Below, one piece after another: positions 1 to 9,105 of a stretch of 14,897 bases of DNA. Where the stretch lies: positions 1 to 14,897 of the forward strand of contig DAOVPZ010000011.1 of NCBI GenBank assembly GCA_030628975.1, given 5' to 3'. This DNA is from Candidatus Cloacimonadota bacterium (lineage in GTDB: Bacteria > Cloacimonadota > Cloacimonadia > JGIOTU-2). Under the pieces are notes generated by a model. It did not search any database, had not been told where the DNA came from, and was given only the letters and a program-made list of their open reading frames with translations. Position 1 is the stretch's first letter. Each line of letters begins with the position of its first letter. The position numbers were made by a program, and so were the translations under genes.

Positions 1-584
1 CCTCCCAAAATAGCGAATGAAAAATATGCAACAAATTCATTTGATGTGATTGAACTCGCAATTCCAATAATCAAAGATACAATCACAACGATGCCTATAG
101 CCAAACCGTCCAAACCGTCAATTAAATTTATCGCATTCATAACAAGCAAAAACCAAATAATCGTAATTGGAATTGAAAAAACGCCTATTGAAATCGAATC
201 ACCAAAAGGATTTGTAATCAAATTTATTTTAAAACCGAAAGATATAATAATAAGCACAATAATAATTTCAATAATTATTTTTATCCAGGCATGTATATCA
301 AAATAATCATCTAAAATTCCTAGAATAAAAACCAAAATTCCACCAATAATTAAACCTGAAAACATATGTGTGAACGAATGTTTTTCCAAAATAAAAATAA
401 TAAGTTGAGTTAAGAAAAATCCTATAAAAAGTGAAAATCCTCCACTTTTTGGAGTGGCTATTTTGTGAATACTTCTTTTTCTTGGATAATCAATGATACC
501 AAATTTATTAGATAGTTTACAATTTAATGGAACTATAAAATATGTAATTAAAAATGAAAAAAGAAATATTCCAATATAAATCAT
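1..584 (-). CDS. Polyprenyl-phosphate sugar-1-phosphate transferase (WecA/TagO/MraY family), partial
   Basis: This integral membrane enzyme would move a sugar-1-phosphate from a UDP-sugar to undecaprenyl phosphate, the first committed step of a lipid-linked polysaccharide. I translated 194 codons from the ATG; the 3' part lies beyond the left edge. Visible family marks are a His-x-x-x-Thr-Pro-Lys-x-Gly-Gly segment at residues 40-49, the Asp-Asp pair of ILDD at 91-93, and NAINLIDGLDGLA at 150-162 with D156 and D159. Hydrophobic helices lie at about 3-20, 50-67, 76-91, 101-117, 133-150 and 162-178. The ATG overlaps the TGA of the preceding glycosyltransferase (ATGA), which supports this start and translational coupling. 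MraY itself is less likely, because the neighbours are glycosyltransferases rather than cell-wall genes. The sugar cannot be read from the sequence. Confidence 0.9.
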   Translation of the reverse strand, partial: MIYIGIFLFSFLITYFIVPLNCKLSNKFGIIDYPRKRSIHKIATPKSGGFSLFIGFFLTQLIIFILEKHSFTHMFSGLIIGGILVFILGILDDYFDIHAWIKIIIEIIIVLIIISFGFKINLITNPFGDSISIGVFSIPITIIWFLLVMNAINLIDGLDGLAIGIVVIVSLIIGIASSITSNEFVAYFSFAILG

Positions 585-1711
585 AATTTTGATTGATACA
601 AGTTGATATATAAATTTTTATAACTTTCTATAAATCTGTTTAAAGCAAACTTTTCTCTAACAAGTTTAAGACTATTTTTACTCATTTCATCTCTCTCTCT
701 ATCGTGTGTAGAAATCCATAAAATATTTTTAACAAATGAATCCTTGTTGCCAATTTTTACTAAAAAGCCATTATAACCATTTTTTACAAGTTCATTATTC
801 CCTTTTATATCTGAGGCAATTATTGGTAATCCCGTAGACATTGCTTCAAGAATAGATAGGGATAAACCCTCCCATAATGAATACAAAATAAATACATCAA
901 AAAAGGCAAGCCAATTTACAACACTTGATTTCCAGCCGGGAAGCAAAATTTCAGCTGACAAATTTTTTGATCTAACCATTTTTTTTGCATCTTCCCATAA
1001 TTCGCCATCTCCAATAAAAACAAATTTTATCTTATCATTTGCTTCAACAATTTCTATGGCAATTTTTATCATACTTATAATATTTTTTTGCTTAGAAAAT
1101 CTACTCACAGAACCAAATATCTTATCATCTTTATGAAAACCAAATTCCTTTCTGAAAATTTCTGACCATGGACTTGCTTCATCAATTCCATTATAAATTG
1201 TTAAAATCTTATTCTCAGGAATTATATGCTTTTCTATAGCAAGTTGTCTTTCAGTTTTATTTACAGAAATGGCTTTATCACAAAAGAAAGCCGCAATTTT
1301 TTCTAATAGCTCAAAAAAAATCTGCTTTGTTAAAGGTTGAAACGGATTAAAAGGAAAGCCATGAATCGTATGTATTACCACTTTAATACCTGCAAATCTT
1401 GCTGTAATTCTACCAATAAAACCTGTCTTTGAAGAATGAGTATGGACAATATCAAAATTATTTATTCGAAAAATTCTATATAATCTCCAAAAAACAAAAA
1501 TATCAAAGATCGTAATTTTCCTTATCAATTTGGGAATTGCATAATGCTTAATTTTCATTTCTTTTAATTTTCCGATAAGTGGACCATCGGGAGCAGAAGC
1601 AACCGCAAATTCAAACATCTCTTCATCCAAATTTTCAATCAAACTTAACATTATATTTTGAACACCTGAAAGGAGAGGTAAAAGTTGAATATGTAAAACC
1701 TTAATCTTCAT
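581..1711 (-). CDS. GT4 glycosyltransferase, paralogue A
   Basis: A GT-B fold, retaining glycosyltransferase of family GT4, 376 residues and full length for the family. It should transfer a sugar from a nucleotide-sugar donor to a lipid-linked glycan at the inner face of the membrane. The N-terminal acceptor domain begins with a beta strand and a glycine turn (VLHIQLLPLLSGVQN, 5-19) and carries VHTHSSKTGF at 89-98 and HGFPFN at 117-122. The donor domain shows GSVSRFSKQKN at 200-210 and the EX7E motif E281/E289 within WEGLSLSILEAM. It starts 12 bases after the GT2 gene and ends in an ATGA overlap with the sugar-phosphate transferase. Its closest relative in the window is the gene at 2706-3821, at about half the residues by eye. 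The ribosome binding site is weak. Sugar and linkage cannot be read. Confidence 0.93.
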   Translation of the reverse strand: MKIKVLHIQLLPLLSGVQNIMLSLIENLDEEMFEFAVASAPDGPLIGKLKEMKIKHYAIPKLIRKITIFDIFVFWRLYRIFRINNFDIVHTHSSKTGFIGRITARFAGIKVVIHTIHGFPFNPFQPLTKQIFFELLEKIAAFFCDKAISVNKTERQLAIEKHIIPENKILTIYNGIDEASPWSEIFRKEFGFHKDDKIFGSVSRFSKQKNIISMIKIAIEIVEANDKIKFVFIGDGELWEDAKKMVRSKNLSAEILLPGWKSSVVNWLAFFDVFILYSLWEGLSLSILEAMSTGLPIIASDIKGNNELVKNGYNGFLVKIGNKDSFVKNILWISTHDRERDEMSKNSLKLVREKFALNRFIESYKNLYINLYQSKL

Positions 1712-1723
1712 ATTTGAAATATT

Positions 1724-2728
1724 TCACTTTTGATATAATTCACTTGATTTATCAATCTTTTCTTCGGAAAATTCCAGAATATCACTCCGCGTATATGGTT
1801 TTCCGTTTTTGTATAAAATTTTAAACGGTTGATTTTTTAAAACAGGTTTTAATAGTTCAGGATAATCACCATATTTCTCTCTATCATATTTATAGAGAAA
1901 TGATTTTTGTTCGTCAAACATTTTTTGTATAATATCTTTCAATCTATCTGTATTCCAAATTTTTAGGGCTTTTGCTTTAATAAAATCAATCATACGGGGG
2001 TATTCATCTCTTATTTCTTTTTTATCCCAAGGATGACGGAAATATCTTTCCAACAATTGTTCAATCGGTTTTACAAATCCAATATGCACGAAATAAATTT
2101 TTAACATTCTCTTTACATTAAAGAAAAAAGGAACTTTGAGAGTAACGAATCTTTTCTTATGTTCATATTTCAAAAGAGGATGAAATGTGTGAATATAATT
2201 TTCTGAATGTAGCTCCTTATTTTTTCGCAAATGAAATAGGTCATAAGAAAAGTTAATCAAAAGAGGATAAATCACATAAAAATTATTTCTATTTAAAGAA
2301 AGCAAATATTTACGCAATTTTATAATATTCCTATCTCCGGATGTATATGCAATAAAATCAGCATCCCAACGCATAATCCATCTGTGTGTAGTTAGAGATA
2401 GAGCTTTGTTACTAATTTGACATATATCTGGTGAAGAATCTTTTTTCAAAACTATTGGAAAAGGTAATGATGATTTAACTTTAAGGATTTCATTCATAGT
2501 ATTATCCGTAGAATCATTATCAACAATTATAACTTCATCAGCAAACCCTTTCAATGAACGAAGAGAAATCGCAATCCATTTTTCTTCATTTTTTACACGG
2601 ATCATTACACTAATTCCAGGTTTTCTTTCAGGTATCGGATAAAAAATATTAAATAAATTTACAAATTTAGAAAAAAAATATGTAATATTTTGTCTTGGGG
2701 TGAATTTATAATTCATAAATTTTTCCAT
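1724..2728 (-). CDS. GT2 family glycosyltransferase
   Basis: A GT-A fold glycosyltransferase of family 2, probably inverting and using a nucleotide sugar for the surface glycan. The catalytic domain opens at residue 39 with ISVMIRVKNEEKWI, followed by VIIVDNDSTDNT (66-77) and the metal-binding D-x-D in RWDADF (D122, D124). After about residue 150 comes a long C-terminal part rich in aromatic and basic residues with no transmembrane helix, so the enzyme is probably soluble or peripheral. The first ATG overlaps the preceding gene by 23 bases. An ATG four codons later (2716) has GGAA six bases upstream and may be the true start, giving 330 residues. The gene sits between two paralogous GT4 genes, which suggests that the trio acts on consecutive residues of one repeat unit. 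Confidence 0.88.
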   Translation of the reverse strand: MEKFMNYKFTPRQNITYFFSKFVNLFNIFYPIPERKPGISVMIRVKNEEKWIAISLRSLKGFADEVIIVDNDSTDNTMNEILKVKSSLPFPIVLKKDSSPDICQISNKALSLTTHRWIMRWDADFIAYTSGDRNIIKLRKYLLSLNRNNFYVIYPLLINFSYDLFHLRKNKELHSENYIHTFHPLLKYEHKKRFVTLKVPFFFNVKRMLKIYFVHIGFVKPIEQLLERYFRHPWDKKEIRDEYPRMIDFIKAKALKIWNTDRLKDIIQKMFDEQKSFLYKYDREKYGDYPELLKPVLKNQPFKILYKNGKPYTRSDILEFSEEKIDKSSELYQK

Positions 2729-3821
2729 AACTTTTTACAAATTTCTCTAAACTAAACTTTTCTTTTAAAATTTTTTGGGAATTCTTCCCTAGTCTAATTA
2801 AATCATTTCTTTTATGGGAAAGATTTATTAAAATGTCTACTAATTTGTCAATATCAAATATTGAAACAAGAATACCATTCTCATCTGAAACCAGTTCATT
2901 ATTGCCTTTTATATCAGAAGCAACAATTGGCAATCCAACAGACATTGCTTCTAAAATTGCTATCGAAAGTCCTTCCCACTTTGAATATAAAACAAATACA
3001 TCAAAATTTTGCAACCACTCTATTACATTTAATTGCCACCCTTTTAGCAAAATTTGATTTTGAAGATTTACAGTTTTTACCATTTTGTGACAAACAGAAA
3101 AAAGTTCCCCCTCTCCAATAAATACAAATTTAATATTCTTATTCTTTTGGCATACACTAATAGCAACACTTATCAAATTAATTATATTTTTTTGTTTTGA
3201 AAATCTTGATACACTCCCAATAATAAAATTATTTTTAAATTCTTCAAAGCGTTTTTTTCTTTTAATTCTTGGAATTTTGATTCCATTATAAATAGTAATT
3301 GCTTTATTTGAAGGAACTAATTTTTTCTTAATTGCCATTTCTCTTTCAGAATTGTTTACAAATACAATTTTATCGCAAAATTTAGCTGCTATCCATTCCA
3401 TAGCCAAATAAAAAAGCTGAATTATTTTAGGTTGAAACTGGTTAAATGGAAACCCATGAACAGTATGAATAACATTTTTACAACCTGATAATTTCCCGGC
3501 TATTCTACCAAGGAATCCAGTTTTGGAAGAATGAGTATGAACTATATTAAATTTCCCTTTTCTACAAATATGATAGAATTTAAAAAAAACTATGATATCC
3601 TTAATATTAATTCTTCTCTTCAATTCAGGAATTGGAAAATGTGTAACTTTTAATTCTTTTAACCTGTTAACAAGCAAACCATTGGGAGCAGAAATAACCG
3701 AAAATTCAAATTCATTAGGATTCAAGTTTGTGACCAAATTAAGCATTGCATTTTGGACACCTGAAAGCAAAGGCAATAATTGAATATGTAAAACCTTCTT
3801 CTTATAGGTATTAAATTCCAT
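2706..3821 (-). CDS. GT4 glycosyltransferase, paralogue B
   Basis: A GT-B glycosyltransferase of family GT4, 371 residues, full length. It shares almost every landmark with the gene at 581-1711: VLHIQLLPLLSGVQN at 10-24, VHTHSSKTGF at 94-103, HGFPFNQFQP at 122-131, GSVSRFSKQKNII at 202-214 and SDIKGNNELV at 302-311. The EX7E pair is E283/E291 in WEGLSIAILEAM. The two proteins differ most in the loop after TIYNG and at the C-terminus. Its ATG lies inside the end of the previous gene (11-base overlap) and its 3' end overlaps the GT2 gene, so all are probably translated from one message. It probably arose by duplication with paralogue A; whether donor or acceptor has diverged is unknown. Confidence 0.93.
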   Translation of the reverse strand: MEFNTYKKKVLHIQLLPLLSGVQNAMLNLVTNLNPNEFEFSVISAPNGLLVNRLKELKVTHFPIPELKRRINIKDIIVFFKFYHICRKGKFNIVHTHSSKTGFLGRIAGKLSGCKNVIHTVHGFPFNQFQPKIIQLFYLAMEWIAAKFCDKIVFVNNSEREMAIKKKLVPSNKAITIYNGIKIPRIKRKKRFEEFKNNFIIGSVSRFSKQKNIINLISVAISVCQKNKNIKFVFIGEGELFSVCHKMVKTVNLQNQILLKGWQLNVIEWLQNFDVFVLYSKWEGLSIAILEAMSVGLPIVASDIKGNNELVSDENGILVSIFDIDKLVDILINLSHKRNDLIRLGKNSQKILKEKFSLEKFVKSYGKIYEL

Positions 3822-5106
3822 CTTTCATAAGCCTTTTTGATAAAAATTTCTCAAACTCAAAAGTTTGTTGCTTACGAGAAAATTCATTGCTTACTTTTCT
3901 TTCTTGCGTTTTCCCACCCTTTACATAATTATAAATTGAAAGAAAATTCTTTTTGATTTCATTTACATTTTCCATTGTACATATAAAAATATAATTATTT
4001 TTTCGAAGAATTTCAGCTGCTTCACCATCAGTGGGTATCATTGCTAAAATCTCTTTCTTAGTTCGAATGTATTCAAATATCTTTCCAGTTAATACCCCTT
4101 TTCCTTTGTATGAAGATATAAATAATATCAATACATCAGAGTTAAGCATATATTCCAAAGCTTTGATATGTGGAACTTGGGGTACTACTTTTATAAAATT
4201 ATTAATATTTGATTTCTGTAGTATTTTGATTGTTTCAATATAATAATTACCCACAAAAGAAATTTCAATATCTTCAGGTAAAGAATCTTCTTCATATAAT
4301 TCATCAAGAGCTTTTACAAAATATTTAGGTGATTGATTGCCATAAAAATTACCTACATAACGAAAACGAATTTTACTTTCCTTTTCCTCAACTTTAATAT
4401 GTTTAAAATCTCTTTCATCCCAGCCATTATACATAACATGAATTTTATCTTTAATTGTGTTACCATATTTTAGTGTTAGATCTTCTTTCATTGTTTTGCT
4501 GGCTGTGGTTACTACTTTTGCTTCTTTTAATATTTTCCTTTCCCAATATTCTGCCAACTCTTTATGTAGAATGGTTGGAAACCTTAGATATGGATGCAGG
4601 GTCCAATGATCCCGATAATCTATTACAAGTGGAATCCTTATCTTTTGGCTTATTAGATATGCTAATATTCCAGAAGTATATGGACCCATTGTAGCCATAA
4701 CTAAATCATAATTATTTCTGTGACAAATTTGAAGAGCTTTAAAAAAAGCAAAGGGTAACCACCCAATTTTATCATCAATAAGAAAAATGTTTCTAATAAT
4801 TTTTTTGATTTTTTCAGGAGTCTCGAAATATAATTTACTTCCTTGACTAATATAATTCTTATGAATTTTCTTTAGAAATGACAACAGGTGAAGAGAATTT
4901 GTACGATATACACTCCTTGCTTTACATTCCCAAACCATTCCTTCATCATAGGAATGATAAACAATATCCTTAACTGAAATTACATCTGTCATCCATCCTT
5001 TTTCTCTTAAATAACGAATCATTTTACAAGATCGCTGAACACCTGGTCCGCCTAAGGGTGGGAAAAAATATGAAATAAAAAGCAATTGCTTAAAATTCCT
5101 TTTCAT
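3811..5106 (-). CDS. GT4-like glycosyltransferase with an N-terminal FFPPLGG segment
   Basis: A glycosyltransferase of the GT-B group, 431 residues from the ATG at 5106. A TTG codon just upstream at 5109 is a less likely start. The N-terminus shows ISYFFPPLGGPGVQR (11-25), a pattern common in GT4-type enzymes of polysaccharide clusters, followed by a helix with KMIRYLREKGW. Further landmarks are VIDYRDHWT, a VMYNGWDERDF turn opening the donor domain, FRYVGNFYG, and GVLTGKIFEYI near the C-terminus. That last segment replaces a classical EX7E, so donor binding differs from the other GT4 genes here. It begins 8 bases after the preceding gene and ends in an 11-base overlap with paralogue B. The substrate is unknown; the family call is firm from the overall pattern. 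Confidence 0.85.
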   Translation of the reverse strand: MKRNFKQLLFISYFFPPLGGPGVQRSCKMIRYLREKGWMTDVISVKDIVYHSYDEGMVWECKARSVYRTNSLHLLSFLKKIHKNYISQGSKLYFETPEKIKKIIRNIFLIDDKIGWLPFAFFKALQICHRNNYDLVMATMGPYTSGILAYLISQKIRIPLVIDYRDHWTLHPYLRFPTILHKELAEYWERKILKEAKVVTTASKTMKEDLTLKYGNTIKDKIHVMYNGWDERDFKHIKVEEKESKIRFRYVGNFYGNQSPKYFVKALDELYEEDSLPEDIEISFVGNYYIETIKILQKSNINNFIKVVPQVPHIKALEYMLNSDVLILFISSYKGKGVLTGKIFEYIRTKKEILAMIPTDGEAAEILRKNNYIFICTMENVNEIKKNFLSIYNYVKGGKTQERKVSNEFSRKQQTFEFEKFLSKRLMKDGI

Positions 5107-5114
5107 CAAATTTT

Positions 5115-6158
5115 CTATTGTTCCAAGTTTACAACTTGTTTATATATGTTAATAATTTTGGGAATTATCTTTTCCCAGATAAAATTTTCTTTTATATGAT
5201 TCTTTAGTCTATCATCCTTTTTTTGATTAAGACCTTTTTCTATTCCACAAACTATTGATTTAATTGAGTAAGGATCAACATATTCTGCCATATTTTCAAA
5301 ATACTCTTTTGTTCCTCCATATTTTGTAATCACAATCTTTGCCCCTGCAAGACCTGCTTCAAGTGCTGCTCTACCTGGAGTTTCGTATCTTGCTGGTAGA
5401 ACAAAAGTATCACAAGCAGCATACGCAGATGCAAGAAGTGGGTCATTATGAGAGAGACCTTTAATTATAATCAAATTTTTATTTTTATCCGCTTCTTGTA
5501 AACAAATTTCACTTTCTTTCGTGTGCGCTACATCACCAATAATAACTGCAGGACGATTAATTTTGCTTAAAGCTTTTATTAAGGATAACACATTTTTGCG
5601 TGCTCCACCAATATGACCAACAAATAAGATAAAATTTTTTATTCTATACTTTTGTTCAAAAAGAGATGCATCACCATTTAAAAATCTTTCTTCAACTCCA
5701 TTAGGAACAACATTTATCCTGGAAGGATTAATTCCTAATCCTTTGGAAATAAGGTTTGCTTCAGCTCGAGTATTAGGTAAAACCAATTCAGCACATTCGC
5801 AAATCTGTCTGGATATACTATAATCTGAATATGTCCTTTTAAACAATCTATGAAATGGTTTCTCAAAATTTTGATAAATCTTTAGCAAAGTTGGGGAATG
5901 CTTACTAAAAAAGATTGGATTAACAACAAATTTAATTCCATAATGTTTTAAATTTTTAGCTAAAGAATATGTTGCTACATTAGCAGCAAAAAGGTGGACT
6001 AAATCAGCTTTTAGCAGATCTAAATTTTTATCAAATGCATCAAAATAATTTACATCAATACCACTTTTCTCAAGACATTTTTTTGTTTCAACTATCTTAT
6101 AGCTTGGTCCTCCACGAATAAGCATTATTGATTGATAACTTGCCAAAATTATTTTCAT
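5115..6158 (-). CDS. GT4 glycosyltransferase
   Basis: A GT-B fold glycosyltransferase of family GT4, 347 residues, predicted to add one sugar during repeat-unit assembly. The N-terminus carries a glycine-rich acceptor-domain loop (LIRGGPSYKIVET, 13-25). VPNGVEERF at 151-159 marks the domain junction and FVGHIGGARKNVLSLIKAL (179-197) opens the donor domain. RYETPGRAALEAGLAG (257-272) holds the EX7E pair E259/E267, and KYGGTKEYF follows. The start is fixed by an ATGA overlap with the upstream deacetylase gene, so the two are translationally coupled. It is clearly more distant from the two paralogues at 581-1711 and 2706-3821 than they are from each other. Sugar specificity cannot be read. Confidence 0.93.
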   Translation of the reverse strand: MKIILASYQSIMLIRGGPSYKIVETKKCLEKSGIDVNYFDAFDKNLDLLKADLVHLFAANVATYSLAKNLKHYGIKFVVNPIFFSKHSPTLLKIYQNFEKPFHRLFKRTYSDYSISRQICECAELVLPNTRAEANLISKGLGINPSRINVVPNGVEERFLNGDASLFEQKYRIKNFILFVGHIGGARKNVLSLIKALSKINRPAVIIGDVAHTKESEICLQEADKNKNLIIIKGLSHNDPLLASAYAACDTFVLPARYETPGRAALEAGLAGAKIVITKYGGTKEYFENMAEYVDPYSIKSIVCGIEKGLNQKKDDRLKNHIKENFIWEKIIPKIINIYKQVVNLEQ

Positions 6159-7705
6159 TGTCCTAGTTTACCTCGCATGCTTTCCAAATTATATAATATA
6201 TCTTTCCAACTAAACCATCTTATTCGTTCAATATCTTTCGATAATGAAATTACTTTCCTTTTTCTATTCCATTCTAAATTATTGAGGTTCATTTCATGCT
6301 TTATCTGTATTATTGAACTTCCAAATTTTGCAGTAGAAATCCGCAGATATAAATCATTTGAATAATTATTGCTTTGAATAATTAATCTATCATTGTTGAA
6401 TACAGGATTAAATTTAACTTCATATCTCTTTTTCCACCAGTAATAAAATTCAGAAAAATTAATTTTTTTAATGTGATGCTCATTAATAAATTTGAATATA
6501 CTGTCAAAGATATCAAATTTTTTATGTGATGGATGATGATAAAGAATGATTGGTTCATTGAGATTAATTTTCTGAACAATAATATTCTTATAGTATTGGC
6601 AGATTTCTTTATCAGAAAAATGTGACCTTTGCAATCGACCTATACTAATGGGATGAATCGGTATTTGTAGAACTTTTGAGAACCTTTTTTTAAAATATGG
6701 ATAAAAAGGTAAATCATCATAACTGAGTGAAAATTCTGATGAATATTTAAAACCTAAATCTTCAATAACATTTCCAATATTATAATTCCATTCTCCGTAA
6801 GGATAAACAAAACCAACTGGTTTAATTCCATATTTTCCTAAATTTTTCAGCCCCTTTTCTAAATTTTTCCGATTATTATTATAATCTTTAAAAACACGAT
6901 GCCTATAACAATGCAGTCCAATTTCTTGGTTCTGCATCTTTTTGAAATCAGCTAACCATTCCATTGATGTTTTTGTTTCTACAAACCAATTACCGGGAAT
7001 TTCATTTTTTTTACAAACCTTATACAATGCTATTGCATCTTTTCGTTTACAAAAGTCAGTATCAGTTCGAAATGCAAATATGCTATTATTTCCTCCAGGA
7101 TAATACCAAAGCTGTACAAATGGCAATCCTCGAAAATGATGTAAATATTCTAAAGAGATTCTAATAATTTTTCTTATTTCTCCTTTTGAAATTTTTGAAA
7201 CCCTTTCAGATGGTAATTCTCGCCTTTTGAAATAGAATTTTTTACGAGAATTTGAAACATTCAAAATAAGTTTATTTACATTAAATGGTAGTATTAATAC
7301 AATTCCCTTACCAATTTCTTTTATCTTAATTTTCAATCCATTATCTAAGTTGGTTATATCTTTATCTTTTGGAACCAATCCATTCTGATAAATATCAACT
7401 AATCCAACTTCTGAATAAATTGAATTTTTCTTAGGAATTAAATACTTGATTTTATACTTTTTCATATCAACATTTAATAGTTTTAATGACATCTCTGAAT
7501 CAACAAGAACTGAACCGCCAGAATTAACATAATTTAGTATATTGCTGCATTGTTTCAAAGAACTAAAACCACTAACAACCAAAGCAGAAAAATCTGAGGA
7601 TTTTATATCACTAAAACAAGGGATAATTTCATAAGAAATCCCTTCCTGTGTAAGAATAATTTCCCAACCAGGTTTGTTTTCAGTAAGTCCAATTGTTAAA
7701 TTCAT
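6155..7705 (-). CDS. Polysaccharide deacetylase (NodB/CE4-like) with ThuA/amidotransferase-like N-terminus
   Basis: A three-part protein of 516 residues from the ATG at 7705. This start forms ATGA with the flippase stop and is preferred to an upstream ATG at 7777, which lacks a ribosome binding site. Residues 1-90 resemble a ThuA/class-I-amidotransferase fold, with ALVVSGF (41-47) followed by a helix and YVNSGGSVLVDSE (59-71); I see no catalytic Cys-His pair. Residues 205-400 are a NodB-type domain: RTDTDF at 213-218 in place of TFDDG, the metal-type H265/H269 in LHCYRH, YPYGEW at 301-306, and LYHHPSH at 388-394. A beta-rich tail follows. It would remove an acetyl or similar group from a glycan, or hydrolyse a related amide. 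No signal peptide is visible, so it probably acts on the cytoplasmic face before export. Confidence 0.82.
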   Translation of the reverse strand: MNLTIGLTENKPGWEIILTQEGISYEIIPCFSDIKSSDFSALVVSGFSSLKQCSNILNYVNSGGSVLVDSEMSLKLLNVDMKKYKIKYLIPKKNSIYSEVGLVDIYQNGLVPKDKDITNLDNGLKIKIKEIGKGIVLILPFNVNKLILNVSNSRKKFYFKRRELPSERVSKISKGEIRKIIRISLEYLHHFRGLPFVQLWYYPGGNNSIFAFRTDTDFCKRKDAIALYKVCKKNEIPGNWFVETKTSMEWLADFKKMQNQEIGLHCYRHRVFKDYNNNRKNLEKGLKNLGKYGIKPVGFVYPYGEWNYNIGNVIEDLGFKYSSEFSLSYDDLPFYPYFKKRFSKVLQIPIHPISIGRLQRSHFSDKEICQYYKNIIVQKINLNEPIILYHHPSHKKFDIFDSIFKFINEHHIKKINFSEFYYWWKKRYEVKFNPVFNNDRLIIQSNNYSNDLYLRISTAKFGSSIIQIKHEMNLNNLEWNRKRKVISLSKDIERIRWFSWKDILYNLESMRGKLGQ

Positions 7706-9105
7706 ACAATTTTGTTCATCAAAAATTTTAGTTCTTCTCTTTTTAGACCTATTAATAGAGAAATCGGAATCATACAAATTAATATTACCAAAACTTTAAA
7801 AATGATATGCAAATCTATAATAAATATTAATGGTAAAAATATTACAATTGAAACTATTAAAGGTAATACCACGATTTTCCAAAATTTTATTTCCAAGAAA
7901 TTTTTCAATTTATTATTCATTATTACCAGTGATACAGCTTGATAAATTCCAAGTCCAATTCCCATTCCAGCGGATCCAAAAATTTTTAATAAAATCCAAG
8001 CTAAAGCCAAAAAGACGAGAGAACCAATAAATAGAGATAATGTATAAGCTTTCTCTTGTTTGAGTGCTATTAATGTAAATGTGAATACAGAATTAATCAA
8101 AGTGATCATAAAATAACTCATAACCGTATGAAAAACTGGTATTGAACATAAATATTCTTCTCCAAAGACAAATAATACTAAATATTTGCCTAACACTATT
8201 CCTGAAAATCCAAATAAAATTACAATAATAACAATCCATTTTAAAGTTTGACTAAAAACATTATTTAATCTTTCTGGAGTTTTACTTACACATTTACTAA
8301 TTGCAGGAAAGAATGAAAACGAGAAAACTCTATCTAATATTAAAAACAAAAATACTATTCTAGCAGCAACACTGTAAAAACCAGTCTCTTTGGGAGACAT
8401 AACAAAACCAAGAAAAATTGGAGGAAGATACAAAGTAATCTGTGCAATCAAACCTGCCAAACCTAAGGGAAAAGCTTTTAAAAACAAATTTTTTACTCTA
8501 TGAAATGAAAGTTTAATCTCTATTCTATTACCCTTTGACACATATATAAGAATAAAACATAATGATGTTACCAAGCCACGAATAAACCAGCAATATGGAA
8601 CATAGATAATATCTTTATTGGTCTTAATGAAAATTAAAATAAAAAAAAGATAAAATATCATACCAATAGCTCTTACAGAAACAATTAAACCCATTCTCTC
8701 TTTAGCTTGAAAATACCAATCCAGTAATAATACAGCTGGAAATAAATAAAGGGAATAAGCCAAAATTATACTTCGGAGAACAGAAGATTTTATAAAACAG
8801 CTGATAATTATTATTAAGAAAATTACTATAAGAGAAAAAACAAATCTTGCAGTAATAAAATCACCAACAAGTTCATTATCATTTTCAGATTTGACAACCT
8901 CTCTTACACCTAACATTGGAAGTCCATTGCTACTGATAGTTACAGAATAACTTAAAAAAGCCAAACCTATGCTTATTAAACCAAAATCTGAAGCGCCCAA
9001 AATCCTGGCTAAATATGCAACGGCTAAAAAGCCAATTAGTCGGTTAAATATATCACCTGCAAATAGTACACCAATATTTTTTGCGGTTTTTTTTATCTTT
9101 GGCAT
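7702..9105 (-). CDS. Wzx-type oligosaccharide flippase (MOP superfamily)
   Basis: A polytopic membrane protein of 467 residues, the usual size for Wzx/RfbX-type exporters that flip polyprenyl-linked repeat units across the inner membrane. Hydrophobic segments run through the whole chain, about a dozen in number. Family-like features are YLARILGASDFGLISIGLAF at residues 31-50, LDWYFQAKERM at 128-138 and SPKETGFYSVAARI at 237-250, each typical of polysaccharide exporters. The positively charged N-terminus (MPKIKKTAKN) precedes the first helix. The ATG overlaps the preceding GT4 gene by 13 bases and the TGA overlaps the deacetylase ATG. Neither junction has a good ribosome binding site, so coupled translation is likely. 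The glycosyltransferase neighbours argue for a glycan substrate rather than a drug (MATE) substrate. Confidence 0.93.
   Translation of the reverse strand: MPKIKKTAKNIGVLFAGDIFNRLIGFLAVAYLARILGASDFGLISIGLAFLSYSVTISSNGLPMLGVREVVKSENDNELVGDFITARFVFSLIVIFLIIIISCFIKSSVLRSIILAYSLYLFPAVLLLDWYFQAKERMGLIVSVRAIGMIFYLFFILIFIKTNKDIIYVPYCWFIRGLVTSLCFILIYVSKGNRIEIKLSFHRVKNLFLKAFPLGLAGLIAQITLYLPPIFLGFVMSPKETGFYSVAARIVFLFLILDRVFSFSFFPAISKCVSKTPERLNNVFSQTLKWIVIIVILFGFSGIVLGKYLVLFVFGEEYLCSIPVFHTVMSYFMITLINSVFTFTLIALKQEKAYTLSLFIGSLVFLALAWILLKIFGSAGMGIGLGIYQAVSLVIMNNKLKNFLEIKFWKIVVLPLIVSIVIFLPLIFIIDLHIIFKVLVILICMIPISLLIGLKREELKFLMNKIV

Noticed and set aside
46..306. Plus-strand open frame of 86 codons near the left edge
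   Set aside because: It lies opposite the sugar-phosphate transferase, whose family motifs are on the minus strand; its low-complexity Ile/Lys content is that of an antisense shadow.
1716..1725. Perfect palindrome GAAATATTTC between the GT2 and GT4 genes
   Set aside because: Ten bases with no loop, all but four A/T, partly within a stop codon; expected by chance at this base composition.
4455..4694. Plus-strand frame with a Leu-rich stretch like a membrane helix
   Set aside because: Antisense to the 431-residue glycosyltransferase; the Leu run mirrors AT-rich Lys/Glu-type codons on the real strand.
7706..7777. Upstream extension of the deacetylase gene from ATG 7777
   Set aside because: It overlaps the flippase by 76 bases, has no ribosome binding site and adds a basic stretch; the ATGA junction at 7705 fits the neighbouring gene pattern.
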